A DNA stretch of 64,000 nt from DASVTR01 sp033855775. Lineage in GTDB: Bacteria; Acidobacteriota; Blastocatellia; Pyrinomonadales; Pyrinomonadaceae. The translations under genes and the position numbers were made by a program. The notes under the pieces are model-generated. The model worked only from the letters and a program-made list of their open reading frames with translations, was not told where the DNA came from and ran no database searches. Each line of letters opens with the position of its first letter. The stretch's first letter is position 1. The stretch is from positions 1 through 64,000 of the forward strand of contig JAWVFT010000052.1 in the NCBI GenBank assembly GCA_033855775.1. Direction: 5' to 3'. Of the stretch, positions 25,556 to 33,987 are shown piece by piece.

Positions 25556-26581
25556 TTGCAAGCCTACATCACAGGTTCGGGCATGGCCGCGCCTGAAGGC
25601 GTGGTGACGAACGAAGAGTTGGCGACGAAGCTCGGTCTTGAAGCCGAGCAGATTTTTAAGTCGTCGGGTATTCGTCGTCGTCGTTGGGCCGCGCCCGGCA
25701 CGACGACCAGTTCGCTGGCCGCCGCCGCCCTTGAAGCGGCGCTCGAAGACGCGCGGCTCAACGTCACAGACGTTGACTATCTCATCTTCGGCACGATGAC
25801 GCCCGACCGCTTCATCCCCGGCAGTTCTCCTTCCACACAAAAGCTGCTCGGCCTGCGCGAGATTCCGTGTCTGGACATTCGCGCTGCCTGCTGCAACGCG
25901 CTCTACGCGCTGCAACTGGCCCGCGCTCTCGTCGCTTCAGGCACGGCTCAGCGCGTCGCCATCTGCCTCGCCGAAGTGCAATCGGCATATCTTGACATCT
26001 CGCCCGCCGCCGGGACGACCTCGATGCTCTTTGGCGACGGAGCCGCCGCGCTCGTCGTCGCGGGCGAAGCGCAGGCGGGCGCGCTTGAGATAGTTGACGT
26101 TCACTTAGCGACGGACGGCGCGTATGTTGACGACCTCGGCATGCGCTCGCCGGGGACTGAGTTCGGGGCGGCGCACACGCACGACCGCGCGACGAACGCC
26201 GCAGACTATTTCCCGCGCATGGTCGGGCAGAGCGTCATCCTGCAAGCCTCGCGGAAGATTGTCGCCGCGTCGCAAGCTTTGCTTCAGCGCAACAACCTCG
26301 CGGCCACGGACGTTCGCTGGATGGTTCCGCATCAAGCCAACGCGAATCTGCTGGCGCAGGTCGCGCGCGGCCTCAAGTTTCCGACCGACGACGGCGCGGT
26401 CGTCTCCGTCATCGAAGAGTTTGGCAACACCTCTTCGGCTTCGATGGGCATCGCGCTTGACACGCTGCGTCGTTCGGGTCGGATTCAAGCGGGCGACTAT
26501 CTTTTGCTTCCGGCCTTCGGCGCGGGCTTCACCTGGGGCGCAGGTCTTTGCCGCGCGGCAGCCGAAGCCGCGCCGTTGTGA
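25556..26581 (+). CDS. Beta-ketoacyl-ACP synthase III-like protein
   Basis: 341 aa, TTG start 6 nt after the carrier gene. Thiolase fold with the KAS III Cys-His-Asn set: Cys in IRAACCNALYAL (residues 112/113), His259 in VPHQANANLL and Asn291 in EEFGNTSSAS. FabH itself has AACAGF, so the cysteine loop is atypical, as in KAS III-like acyltransferases of specialised metabolism. It may condense an acyl-CoA with malonyl-ACP or simply load acyl groups on the neighbouring carrier. It is probably not the housekeeping fabH, given the dedicated carrier and MBOAT context. Confidence 0.88.
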   Translation: MQAYITGSGMAAPEGVVTNEELATKLGLEAEQIFKSSGIRRRRWAAPGTTTSSLAAAALEAALEDARLNVTDVDYLIFGTMTPDRFIPGSSPSTQKLLGLREIPCLDIRAACCNALYALQLARALVASGTAQRVAICLAEVQSAYLDISPAAGTTSMLFGDGAAALVVAGEAQAGALEIVDVHLATDGAYVDDLGMRSPGTEFGAAHTHDRATNAADYFPRMVGQSVILQASRKIVAASQALLQRNNLAATDVRWMVPHQANANLLAQVARGLKFPTDDGAVVSVIEEFGNTSSASMGIALDTLRRSGRIQAGDYLLLPAFGAGFTWGAGLCRAAAEAAPL

Positions 26582-26767
26582 CCATCTTGAGCCTTGCTTG
26601 AAAGTCGCGGCTTTCATGACGATGACGGCTCAAGCATAAACGAAGAACCTCGCTTGAAGTTCGTCGCCTCTCGCCGCCGGTTCGTGCTAAGATGCCGGAG
26701 CGATTCCCCGGACACGGCCAGTTTTGTAGTCGTCAATCTGTAGTCCCTTCCTTTTCAGGTGAAGACA

Positions 26768-29086
26768 ATGAAATCACTGCTCAGCATCATTTTGCTTGGC
26801 CTCGTCGCGCTCGGCCCCGTGGCGTTTGGTCAGGGAACACCGTCAACAACAACAACGCCACAGCAGGACACGGACGACGTGATTCGCATCAACACGGAGT
26901 TGGTGCAGACGGACGTGATGGTCTTCGACAAGGGCGGGCGCTTCGTTGACAACCTGCCGCGCGAGCAGTTTGAAGTGCGCGTTGACGGCAAGCCCGTTCC
27001 CGTCTCCTTCTTCGAGCGCGTCGTGGCGGGCAGCACGCGCGAGGCTGCGCTCGAAGCGGCGGCGGCGCGCGGCGCGGCTCCGCCGGAAAAGAGCGCGGCT
27101 GCGGCTACTGCTCCGGCTGCCATCTCCGACCGTGGCCGCACGATTGTCTTCTTCCTTGACGACCTGCACCTCAGCGCCAATAGCGTTCAGCGCACGCGCC
27201 AGTCCATCCTCCGCTTCATAGACAACGAGATGGGGACGAGCGACCAAATCGCTATCAGCTCGGCCTCTGGCCAGATTGGTTTCCTGCAACAGTTCACAGA
27301 CAACAAGAGCGTGCTGCGCTTGGCCGTCTCGCGCATCAGTCATCACCCTTACGCCGTGCATGACGGCGAAAGCATTCCGATGACGGAATACACCGCGCTC
27401 AAGATAGATCAGGGCGACCGCGACGCGACCGACTACTACGTGACGCAGATGTTGCAGGCCACCAACACCGGCTCGGCTGGCGGCGGCTTAGGAGCGCCGA
27501 CCAGCCCTTTCGGAGGCTCTGGCGGCAAGGCGCGCACGAGCGGGCTGACGCGCGAGTCTGCCGAAAAGGTGGTCAAGGAACGCGCGCAGGTGATGCTCAA
27601 GCAGGCTTCGGCCATCACCGTCGGCACGCTCTCGTCGCTTGAGAGCCTGATGCGTTCGTCCTCGCAGTTGTCCGGGCGCAAGCTCGTCTTCTTTATCTCC
27701 GACGGATTTTATTTGAACGACCGCAACACGGGCTTCGGCGATAAGTTGAAACGCATCACGGATGCGGCGGTGCGCGCGGGCGTCGTCATCTATTCGCTCG
27801 ACGCGCGCGGGCTGATTAGCGAGACGGACGCGAGCAGCAACCGGGCCGACCCGATGGGCCGCCTCGCGCGCTCGAACACGGGCGAAGTCTCTGCCTCGCA
27901 AGACCCTTTGACCGCCATCTCTTCGGACACGGGCGGACGCGCCCTGCTCAACTCAGGCGCGCTCGACCAGATTGTCGGCGATGCTTTGAAGGAGACATCG
28001 AACTACTACTTGCTGGCTTGGCGTCCGACGGATGACCAGCGCGCGGGCAAGTTCAAGCGCGTCGAAGTCGCCATCGCCGGCCGTCCTGAATTGACCGTGC
28101 GGCTGCCGCGCGGCTATCTGGACGCAGACGCCAAGAGCTTGCTCGCCAGCGCCGACGCCAAAGCCGCCAAGCCTGCGGATGCGGGCGCGGCCAACACAGC
28201 GGGCCAGCCCGCCGCCAGGAATGCAGACACTGAACTGCGCGCCGCGCTCGGCTCGTTTGCTTCGCGCAAGGCTGTGCCGACGCATCTCAACGTCAGTTAC
28301 CTGGATGCGCCCGGCAGCGGCGCGCTGCTCACGGCTTCGGTGCAGGTTTCAACGCTCGGCCTCTCGTATGGCGCGGACAACAAGCAGCCCGCGGCGGTTG
28401 ACCTGGCGGGCGTCGTCCTGAATGATCAGGGCAAGTCCGTCAACGGTTTCAAGACTCGCTTAAACGTTAACCCGCTGCCGGCGGGCATGACGCAGACGGA
28501 TCAAGCCTCTGTTATCTACAACTACAAAGCTCCGCTGCCGCCCGGACTCTATCAAGTGCGCGTGGCGGCGCGCGACGAGAAGAGCGGATTGCTCGGCAGT
28601 TCTCAGCAATGGATTGAGATTCCCGATTTGGCGAGCCGGAAACTAACGCTCAGCAGCCTGCTCGTCGGCGGCAAGGTGTTTGATAAAGGAGCCAAGGCGG
28701 CAGGAGCAACAGGAGCGACAGGCGCAGCGGGCGACGCGGCGGCGGCAGCCGGTTCCGGCCCGCAGGTGCAGTTCAGCGTGGACAAACGCTTCACGCGCTC
28801 GTCGCGTCTGAGCTTCTGGATTTTCATCTACAACGCCGCGCGAAGCGGCTCGTCGCCGCCCGACGTGACGGCGCAGGTGCAAGTCTTTCGCGGCGCGGAG
28901 GCAGTCGTCACGACGCAGCCGCGCAAGCTGGCGATGGAAGGCATGAGCGATATGGCGCGCATTCCTTACGGCGGCGAGTTTCCGCTCAGTTCGCTCGCCC
29001 CCGGTCGCTACACCTTGCAGGTGACAATCACGGATAAAGTCGCCAACACAAGCGTCGCGCAACGCTCTTTCTTTGAAATCGAGTAG
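26768..29086 (+). CDS. Large secreted VWA-domain protein with C-terminal beta domains
   Basis: 772 aa from ATG 26768, preceded by AGGTGA; GTG 26759 is also in frame. Signal peptide 1-21. The N-terminal LPREQFEVRVDG block is that of acidobacterial VWA proteins. The VWA domain spans about 120-425, but its first motif is DDLHLS rather than DxSxS and the later one is FISDGFYLND, so the metal site is degenerate. An Ala-rich linker (about 455-490) leads to a beta-rich region of about 280 residues with no assigned family. Much larger than its four paralogs. It is followed at 9 nt by a 36-residue membrane protein gene. Confidence 0.85.
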   Translation: MKSLLSIILLGLVALGPVAFGQGTPSTTTTPQQDTDDVIRINTELVQTDVMVFDKGGRFVDNLPREQFEVRVDGKPVPVSFFERVVAGSTREAALEAAAARGAAPPEKSAAAATAPAAISDRGRTIVFFLDDLHLSANSVQRTRQSILRFIDNEMGTSDQIAISSASGQIGFLQQFTDNKSVLRLAVSRISHHPYAVHDGESIPMTEYTALKIDQGDRDATDYYVTQMLQATNTGSAGGGLGAPTSPFGGSGGKARTSGLTRESAEKVVKERAQVMLKQASAITVGTLSSLESLMRSSSQLSGRKLVFFISDGFYLNDRNTGFGDKLKRITDAAVRAGVVIYSLDARGLISETDASSNRADPMGRLARSNTGEVSASQDPLTAISSDTGGRALLNSGALDQIVGDALKETSNYYLLAWRPTDDQRAGKFKRVEVAIAGRPELTVRLPRGYLDADAKSLLASADAKAAKPADAGAANTAGQPAARNADTELRAALGSFASRKAVPTHLNVSYLDAPGSGALLTASVQVSTLGLSYGADNKQPAAVDLAGVVLNDQGKSVNGFKTRLNVNPLPAGMTQTDQASVIYNYKAPLPPGLYQVRVAARDEKSGLLGSSQQWIEIPDLASRKLTLSSLLVGGKVFDKGAKAAGATGATGAAGDAAAAAGSGPQVQFSVDKRFTRSSRLSFWIFIYNAARSGSSPPDVTAQVQVFRGAEAVVTTQPRKLAMEGMSDMARIPYGGEFPLSSLAPGRYTLQVTITDKVANTSVAQRSFFEIE

Positions 29087-29095
29087 CAGCCCGAA

Positions 29096-29206
29096 ATGGA
29101 GAACAACAACAAATGCCCGATGGGCAATCATCCGTGGCTGGCGACATTTCTGGTCGTCGTCTTCTTCCTCTGCTTCATCGGCAAGACGCTCGGCTGGTTC
29201 TATTGA
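29096..29206 (+). CDS. Small single-helix membrane protein (36 aa)
   Basis: ATG at 29096, 36 codons, TGA at 29204. A polar N-terminus MENNNKCPMGNHPWL is followed by one membrane helix (TFLVVVFFLCFIG, about 17-29) and KTLGWFY. It begins 9 nt after the large VWA gene and precedes a strong terminator, so it lies in the same transcript. No family recognised. The hydrophobic pattern and operon placement support a real small protein, perhaps an accessory subunit of the VWA protein. Confidence 0.6.
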   Translation: MENNNKCPMGNHPWLATFLVVVFFLCFIGKTLGWFY

Positions 29207-29296
29207 ACATCAAGACACGCCGGGGCGCAGTCGGTTTGAGCAGGAACGCAAACGGTTCCCGGCGGAAATCGAATCGGTAAATCTACACGACGACGC

Positions 29297-29345
29297 TCAA
29301 CCCGCTTAATAGCATCAACTGCTGTTAGGCGGGTTGAAGTTTTAT
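29297..29345 (+). terminator. Factor-independent terminator
   Basis: Nine-base stem TCAACCCGC/GCGGGTTGA (29297-29305 with 29329-29337), continued by an inner TAATAGCA/TGCTGTTA stem, then AGTTTTATC. It ends the VWA/small-protein unit and marks the edge of the low-GC island. Confidence 0.85.
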
Positions 29346-29858
29346 CAGGGTAAGAATTGACCCAATTATTGGCAGAATTTAACCCATAAAATGGCAGACG
29401 TGATTGCGAAATTCTTAGGGAAATCGGGATTGCTCTAAAATCCTCTTAAAGTAATTATTGGCAGAAAGTTCATATTTCAATCAATTAGCGGCATTGAGCA
29501 CACATCCATCTCTGGGTCTGAAATAGCGCGTTTGTCGAAGTGAAAGAGGGTACCCCCTTTGCGGCTTGCCGGGCATTTAGGCACACACTATTACGCCACC
29601 ACATGTGAAAACGGTTAGTGGAATTTCTGAAGGCGCACATAAACTTAGACTCTTGCAAATAATGCTTGCCAAATTCATTGCAGGCATATATAAGGTGCGG
29701 CATATTCTCTGCCGTCGCATCACGGTAGCCTGCTGAAGCTTTTCACCTAACGCATTCTGTCTGAACGGTTTCAGCTTCCGGCCATCTTGATGATTTCAAT
29801 TGCCTTTTCTCTTGCTATTGCACGAATCAGTTCTCATGTGCAATTTGAGGAGCCTACA
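29346..29858. repeat. AT-rich spacer with repeated CAATTATTGGCAG-like motifs
   Basis: 513 nt with no gene. Short similar motifs of the form CAATTAnTGGCA occur at 29363-29375, 29452-29464 and 29482-29494, with a weaker one at 29385-29397. The same motif recurs at 31888-31900 and, inverted, at 31904-31917, on the far side of the TPR gene. Multiple short repeats at element ends are typical of IS21-type transposons, so these may be ends of a decayed element. Confidence 0.5.
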
Positions 29859-31457
29859 ATGAACAACTTAAGCCGCTTCAGACGACTGCTCCGAAACTTC
29901 TCTCCGAAACAAATCAAGGTCGCGAGCATTATAACGGCAGCACTCATAACAGTTTTCTGCTCTGCCACCGCTTATTACTATTTTACTACCCCTCCCAACG
30001 CCATCATTGTTACAACATCCGAGTTTCCCCCAGGATTGTCTACTAACTTTACCCTCAACAGCCTCACTGATTACGTTGTGGCTCATTTGCAGGAGATGGT
30101 TGTCGTTGCAGATTCCAGCGATGTGAAGAATATGGCTCAACAGGAAGGATTAGGCCCTCGACTGGTGAAACAGAACTTAATTCCCATCAGAGCCTCCACC
30201 AACTCACCTTCGCCGATTTTTAACTTGAAGTGGAAGGGAGTAGACCTTAATTTGTGCCGCGCCCTCGGAACTAGTCTCAGAGCAAAGGGATTCTTGGAGC
30301 TTGGGGTGATAGGCGTGCCCCAAGGGGGCTGGCGTCTCACGGCCTTGTTAAAAGAGTGGCCAAACTTTAAGTTTTCCGGCACTGCTCCCCGTGAGGGAGG
30401 AGCTTGTTCCGACTTTGAAAAGTGTGCGGACGATTTGACGGAGCAAATCTTACGGTCGTTGGACAATCGCCGCCTGTTGAACTTCTACATCAAGCAGAAC
30501 ACCGAAGAGGCTAACCATCGGATCCTGGATTTGTACCAGACGACGATCCCCAAGGATTCCTTGCAAGCGGATGATTTAGTCGCATGGGGAAACGCCTTTT
30601 ATGGCCTCGGCCAATTGGGTGAAGCTATGGAGAAGTACCAGGAGGCACTGGAAAAGGACAGCAACTCTTGTTCAGCTCATGTCGCGCGCGCCTTCGTCTA
30701 CTATCGGAGGCCACATGGAACCCAAACTCAGTTACTCGCTGATCTTCGACTAGCAGAACAAGACTTCCGAACGGGGATTGCCTGCGACCCAAGAAACGAA
30801 TTCACACGCGCCTCCCTTTGCCATACTCTCCTTCAAGAGTGGAGGCTAGAGTCGAAGAACTCGAAAACCCCTAACGACCGATTGCTCGTCGAAGCTAAAG
30901 AGCATTGTGAGAAGGCGCTGGAAGTCAACCCTCAGTTTGTAATCGCGGCCGTCAACCTCGGATACGTTCTTTATCGGCAGGGGAAGCATGAGGGCGCCCT
31001 GCGTCACTTCGAAAATCTGAGCCAGAGATACCCGACGAATAGTGCGCTTTTCCTCAACTACGGATTCCTGTTGTACCTTGAATACCTGCGAGACAATGAT
31101 GTAGAGACGTTGAAACAAGCCACGGCGCAAACACTCCAGTCTTGGAAACTCGACCAGAATAATGATGCTGCTGCGAATAATCTAGGCTACTTCTACTACG
31201 AGCAGGGTGACTATGCTCAGGCCGTTGATTTCTGGAAGAAAACGAACGCCTTGAATACAAGTGACCCAGACGGTATCGCCGGACTAGCCTTAGCCTCCTA
31301 CAAACTTGGAGACCCGAAAACAGCCGTCATACTTCTCTCCCGCGCAATCCAGATCGAGCCGCACTATGGCGACCCAACTTATCTTAAGCTGAACAGCAGT
31401 TGGAGCGATCGCGCCGCGTCAGACCTCACGAAGCTCATCCGACTGCTACGAAGGTGA
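29859..31457 (+). CDS. Membrane-anchored TPR protein
   Basis: 532 aa from ATG 29859, preceded by GAGGAG (29847-29852); the frame extends further upstream without a site. One membrane helix (about 19-42) is followed by an unrecognised extracytoplasmic region (45-220) and then TPRs (about 245-510; for example VAWGNAFYGLGQLGEAMEKY and NNLGYFYYEQGDYAQAVDFW). Base composition and codon use are clearly more AT-rich than the neighbours, and transposon-like sequence flanks it, so acquisition by transfer is likely. A diverged copy of one TPR unit follows the stop in another frame, so the gene may be truncated. Partner unknown. Confidence 0.75.
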   Translation: MNNLSRFRRLLRNFSPKQIKVASIITAALITVFCSATAYYYFTTPPNAIIVTTSEFPPGLSTNFTLNSLTDYVVAHLQEMVVVADSSDVKNMAQQEGLGPRLVKQNLIPIRASTNSPSPIFNLKWKGVDLNLCRALGTSLRAKGFLELGVIGVPQGGWRLTALLKEWPNFKFSGTAPREGGACSDFEKCADDLTEQILRSLDNRRLLNFYIKQNTEEANHRILDLYQTTIPKDSLQADDLVAWGNAFYGLGQLGEAMEKYQEALEKDSNSCSAHVARAFVYYRRPHGTQTQLLADLRLAEQDFRTGIACDPRNEFTRASLCHTLLQEWRLESKNSKTPNDRLLVEAKEHCEKALEVNPQFVIAAVNLGYVLYRQGKHEGALRHFENLSQRYPTNSALFLNYGFLLYLEYLRDNDVETLKQATAQTLQSWKLDQNNDAAANNLGYFYYEQGDYAQAVDFWKKTNALNTSDPDGIAGLALASYKLGDPKTAVILLSRAIQIEPHYGDPTYLKLNSSWSDRAASDLTKLIRLLRR

Positions 31458-31503
31458 CTATGCTCAGACCGTTGATTTCTGGAAGAAAGCGAACGCCCTA
31501 AAT
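31453..31503 (+). repeat. Out-of-frame copy of a TPR unit
   Basis: 51 nt matching 31206-31256 at 47 positions. In the gene the first copy reads GDYAQAVDFWKKTNALN. The second is read in a shifted frame, its GGTGAC supplying the TGA stop. The shifted frame still encodes GDYAQTVDFWKKANALN, so the second unit is a remnant of a longer TPR gene or a recent partial duplication. Confidence 0.8.
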
Positions 31504-31510
31504 TGGCATA

Positions 31511-31591
31511 GTGTCCTAATAGTACGTTGTTGATTTTCAGACACCGCATAAACGTCGGTCGAGAATTTCTATCAACGTACTATTAGGACAC
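31511..31591. repeat. 81-bp element with perfect 19-bp terminal inverted repeats
   Basis: The left arm 31511-31529 begins GTGTCCTAATAG and the right arm 31573-31591 is its exact reverse complement, around a 43-nt non-coding centre. It lies directly after the TPR remnant. Size and perfect ends fit a MITE-like element; a clear target duplication was not found, so a simple hairpin remains possible. Confidence 0.65.
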
Positions 31592-31921
31592 CACTAGATT
31601 TTTGAGATAAGCGAATTTTGCCTCTCAATGAATTTGGAACCATCCGACTGCCAGAAGCGCAAATTGGAAGCATCTGACCTTCTCCCCAATTGAGGTGCAA
31701 TCATAACGAGAGTTCTGCTGGCTGAGAAGGGTTGCTCTCACCAGCGAATGCCACCGTCTCTTAAATGAACCCTCCCGTTACTAAAGTTCGCTTCGTGGAA
31801 ATTTCAAAGTACTCGATAATATCTCTGTAGCCATAGCATTCAGACCGGCTACTCTTGGTAGCTCCTCAATTTTCGATAAGATTAAACCAATTAGTGGCAT
31901 TTTGTGCCAATTAATGGTTTA
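31592..31921. other. AT-rich spacer with transposon-end-like repeats
   Basis: 330 nt without a gene. Two 18-nt repeats with a 30-nt period (31631-31648 and 31661-31678; 15 of 18 identical) contain TTGGAAsCATC. At 31886-31920 an imperfect hairpin joins the CAATTAGTGGCAT motif with an inverted copy. That hairpin lay immediately downstream of the PEGA/TPR gene before the IS insertion and may have been its terminator. Confidence 0.5.
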
Positions 31922-32903
31922 GAGGCAGTTCAAAAAGCTGTGGCTTAACGCTTTAACCCCAATCGCTGGCGGCTCGGCACTCCGTATGGGGCTTTCAGTG
32001 TCAGTCGGCGCAGCATCAGGCGCGTCATTACCAAGTGCATCATCGCCTCGCTACTCTCCGTTAGATATTCATAGTCTTTGCTCATTCGACGATAACGACC
32101 GACCCACGCGAATGTTCGCTCCACCACCCAGCGCCGATGTAGCACGGTGAAGCGAGGCATCGGCTCCGGCTCGACATCGACCGGGTAGCGCCCCCACTTC
32201 GACGGTCGCTTCACAATCTCCATCTTCCATTCAAGCTCCTGCTCAATCCAGGCTTTAAGCTTTGAGCCGCGATAGCCCATGTCAGCCCAGATCAACTGCA
32301 AACGGTCGCACACGCCGTAGGCCGCACCCAGCACGAAGAACGCTCCATCACGATCCGTGACGGCTGCCGAATGCACGACCGCATTTATCAAAAGACCAGT
32401 GGTATCAACCAGAATATGGCGTTTTCTCCCGCCAATCTTCTTCGCCCCGTCATAACCATGAAGCCCCCTTTTTCCGTCGTCTTCACTGACTGTGAGTCGA
32501 TGATGGCGGCGGAGGGTTAGGCATCGCGCCCCATTTGTCGGCGCACTTCTTCGCGGAGATGATCGTGGATTCTGAGCCACGTTCCATCTCTCTTCCACGA
32601 CCGGAAATAGTGGTAGATAGATTGCCAGCGCGGCAAGTCATGTGGCAGCGAGCGCCATGCGCCACCGACTCTGATGAGATATTGAAGAGCATTGATGATC
32701 TCTCGAAGCGCGTAGCCGCGATGTCTGCCACCCGGCTTCTCTCTTGGGAGCAGCGGCTCCAGAATCTTCCACTCTCTATCGCTGAGGTCACTTGGGTATG
32801 GCCTTCGATCAATGGTCATGGCTTGTCCTCACGAGCCACGAGGCTATCACGAAGGGCCATTATTCACCTTAACTCTTTTCTCGACAGCTTTTTGAACAGC
32901 CTC
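31922..32903 (-). mobile_element. IS5-family (IS427-group-like) insertion sequence, 982 bp
   Basis: The ends are near-perfect inverted repeats: GAGGCAGTTCAAAAAGCTGT at 31922-31941 pairs with 32884-32903 at 19 of 20 positions. A TA duplication flanks it (31920-31921 and 32904-32905). One minus-strand transposase is spread over two frames. End sequence, size, TA target and protein motifs match the IS5 family, IS427 group. The right end lies in the stop codon of the PEGA/TPR gene: the TA of a TAA stop was duplicated and the element's first G makes it TAG, leaving that protein unchanged. Confidence 0.88.
31945..32819 (-). pseudogene. IS5-family DDE transposase, interrupted
   Basis: The N-terminal part (32819 to 32517) reads RRPYPSDLSDREWKILEPLL, the typical IS5/IS427 opening, and ends at TAA (32517-32519). 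Beyond that stop the same frame continues with PSAAIIDSQSVKTTEKGG, which holds the first catalytic Asp, until an A5G5 run (32464-32473). From there a -1 shift is needed to read LHGYDGAKK, LIWADMGYRG (second Asp) and RRWVVERTFAW (Glu). The A5G5 run could be a programmed frameshift, as known in the IS427 group. The TAA looks like a CAA-to-TAA mutation and probably inactivates the copy. Confidence 0.8.
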
Positions 32904-33850
32904 TAAGTCTCACCGGGAGCTTGTTGTTCGTCGGCCTGGCGGCGGAGTTGGTCTATGATTGAGCGGACGGCGGGAGCGAGGCTGCCTTCGGGCGCGAGTT
33001 GCAGATATTTTTCGTAAGCTTCGACGGCCTCTTTATATTTTTCCATCTTCTCGTAGAGCGCGCCGAGCAGTTGATAGACGAGCGGTTCGGCGTCGGAAAG
33101 CTGCGCGAGAGCTTTGCGAAACTCGGCGGCGGCTTCGTCGTTCTTGCCCGCTTCTTCGAGCAGCAGGGCGAGGCCCGTATGGGCTTCGGGCTGAAAGCCG
33201 CGCCCTTCTCGAATCGCGCGGCGAAAGGCTTCAATCGCGCCTGCGTTGTCGGCATCGGCGCGGAGAATGCGGCCCTCGACCGCGGACGCTTCAGGATAGA
33301 CGGGCCGCGCCTCGCGCGCTTTATCAATCTCGTCCAGAGCCGCGTCGTAATCGTTTAAGTCTGCGAGCAAGCGGGCCAGCCCGACGCGCGCCGCCGGATA
33401 ACGCGAACGCCTGGCGAGAGCCTGGCGATAAAGCTCGACCGCCGCGCGTTTGGCTTCGTCGTCGCGGGCTTTGTCGCGCGCGTCTTCGGCCTGTTGAAAG
33501 AGTAGCTCGGCCTCGTCTGTCGTCGGCGCGAGCTTGATGTCGAGCGGGCCGCGCTCGGCGGGCATGAGCGTGACAACCTTCTCTTTGAAGCCGCTGGCGC
33601 GCACGCGCAAGGTGTGGCGCGCGGGCGTAAGCTTTTCCAGCTTGAGTTGGCCGTCCGCGTTCGTCGCGCCGCGCCGCACTTCGTCCAGCCAGACGACGGC
33701 TCCCGGCGTCGCGCGAATCGTCAGAGCTTTAGTCTTTGAAGACGAAGCAGCAGACTGCTTCCTCGTCCGTTGTTGCGCGGACGCATTTGACGCGCCCGAC
33801 GCGACGAAGGCCAGCGTTATCACGAAGAGAAATTTAAGCAAGAGCTTCAT
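32903..33850 (-). CDS. PEGA-domain plus TPR protein, exported
   Basis: 315 aa from ATG 33850 (MKLLLKFLFV), which opens a clear signal peptide; the frame extends 8 codons more. Residues about 45-95 form a PEGA domain (ALTIRATPGAVVWLDEVRRG...HTLRVRASGFKEKVV). TPRs follow (about 105-300), for example YRQALARRSRYPAARVGLARLL and EKYLQLAPEGS. It is likely a periplasmic scaffold for envelope protein complexes. The Slt-type transglycosylase gene lies 138 nt upstream on the same strand. The stop TAG is formed jointly by the chromosome (TA) and the first base of the inserted IS element. Confidence 0.85.
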   Translation of the reverse strand: MKLLLKFLFVITLAFVASGASNASAQQRTRKQSAASSSKTKALTIRATPGAVVWLDEVRRGATNADGQLKLEKLTPARHTLRVRASGFKEKVVTLMPAERGPLDIKLAPTTDEAELLFQQAEDARDKARDDEAKRAAVELYRQALARRSRYPAARVGLARLLADLNDYDAALDEIDKAREARPVYPEASAVEGRILRADADNAGAIEAFRRAIREGRGFQPEAHTGLALLLEEAGKNDEAAAEFRKALAQLSDAEPLVYQLLGALYEKMEKYKEAVEAYEKYLQLAPEGSLAPAVRSIIDQLRRQADEQQAPGET

Positions 33851-33870
33851 CAATCGTCTTTCAACCGTCG

Positions 33871-33920
33871 TCATCTTTCAACTATCATCTTTCAACTATC
33901 GGCGGTCTTCAACTATCGCG
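33871..33920. repeat. Short 14-nt tandem repeat (2 x 7)
   Basis: TCATCTTTCAACTA occurs twice in tandem (33871-33884, 33885-33898), with degenerate copies before and after, just upstream of the PEGA/TPR start. The period is twice seven, like the other arrays in the window. No second facing arm is evident. Confidence 0.6.
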
Positions 33921-33987
33921 GGCGCGAACGCTTCGTTGTTGCCAGCGACGTTTTCATCCTTCAGTTTTACTCCTTGTGGCTTGCGCT

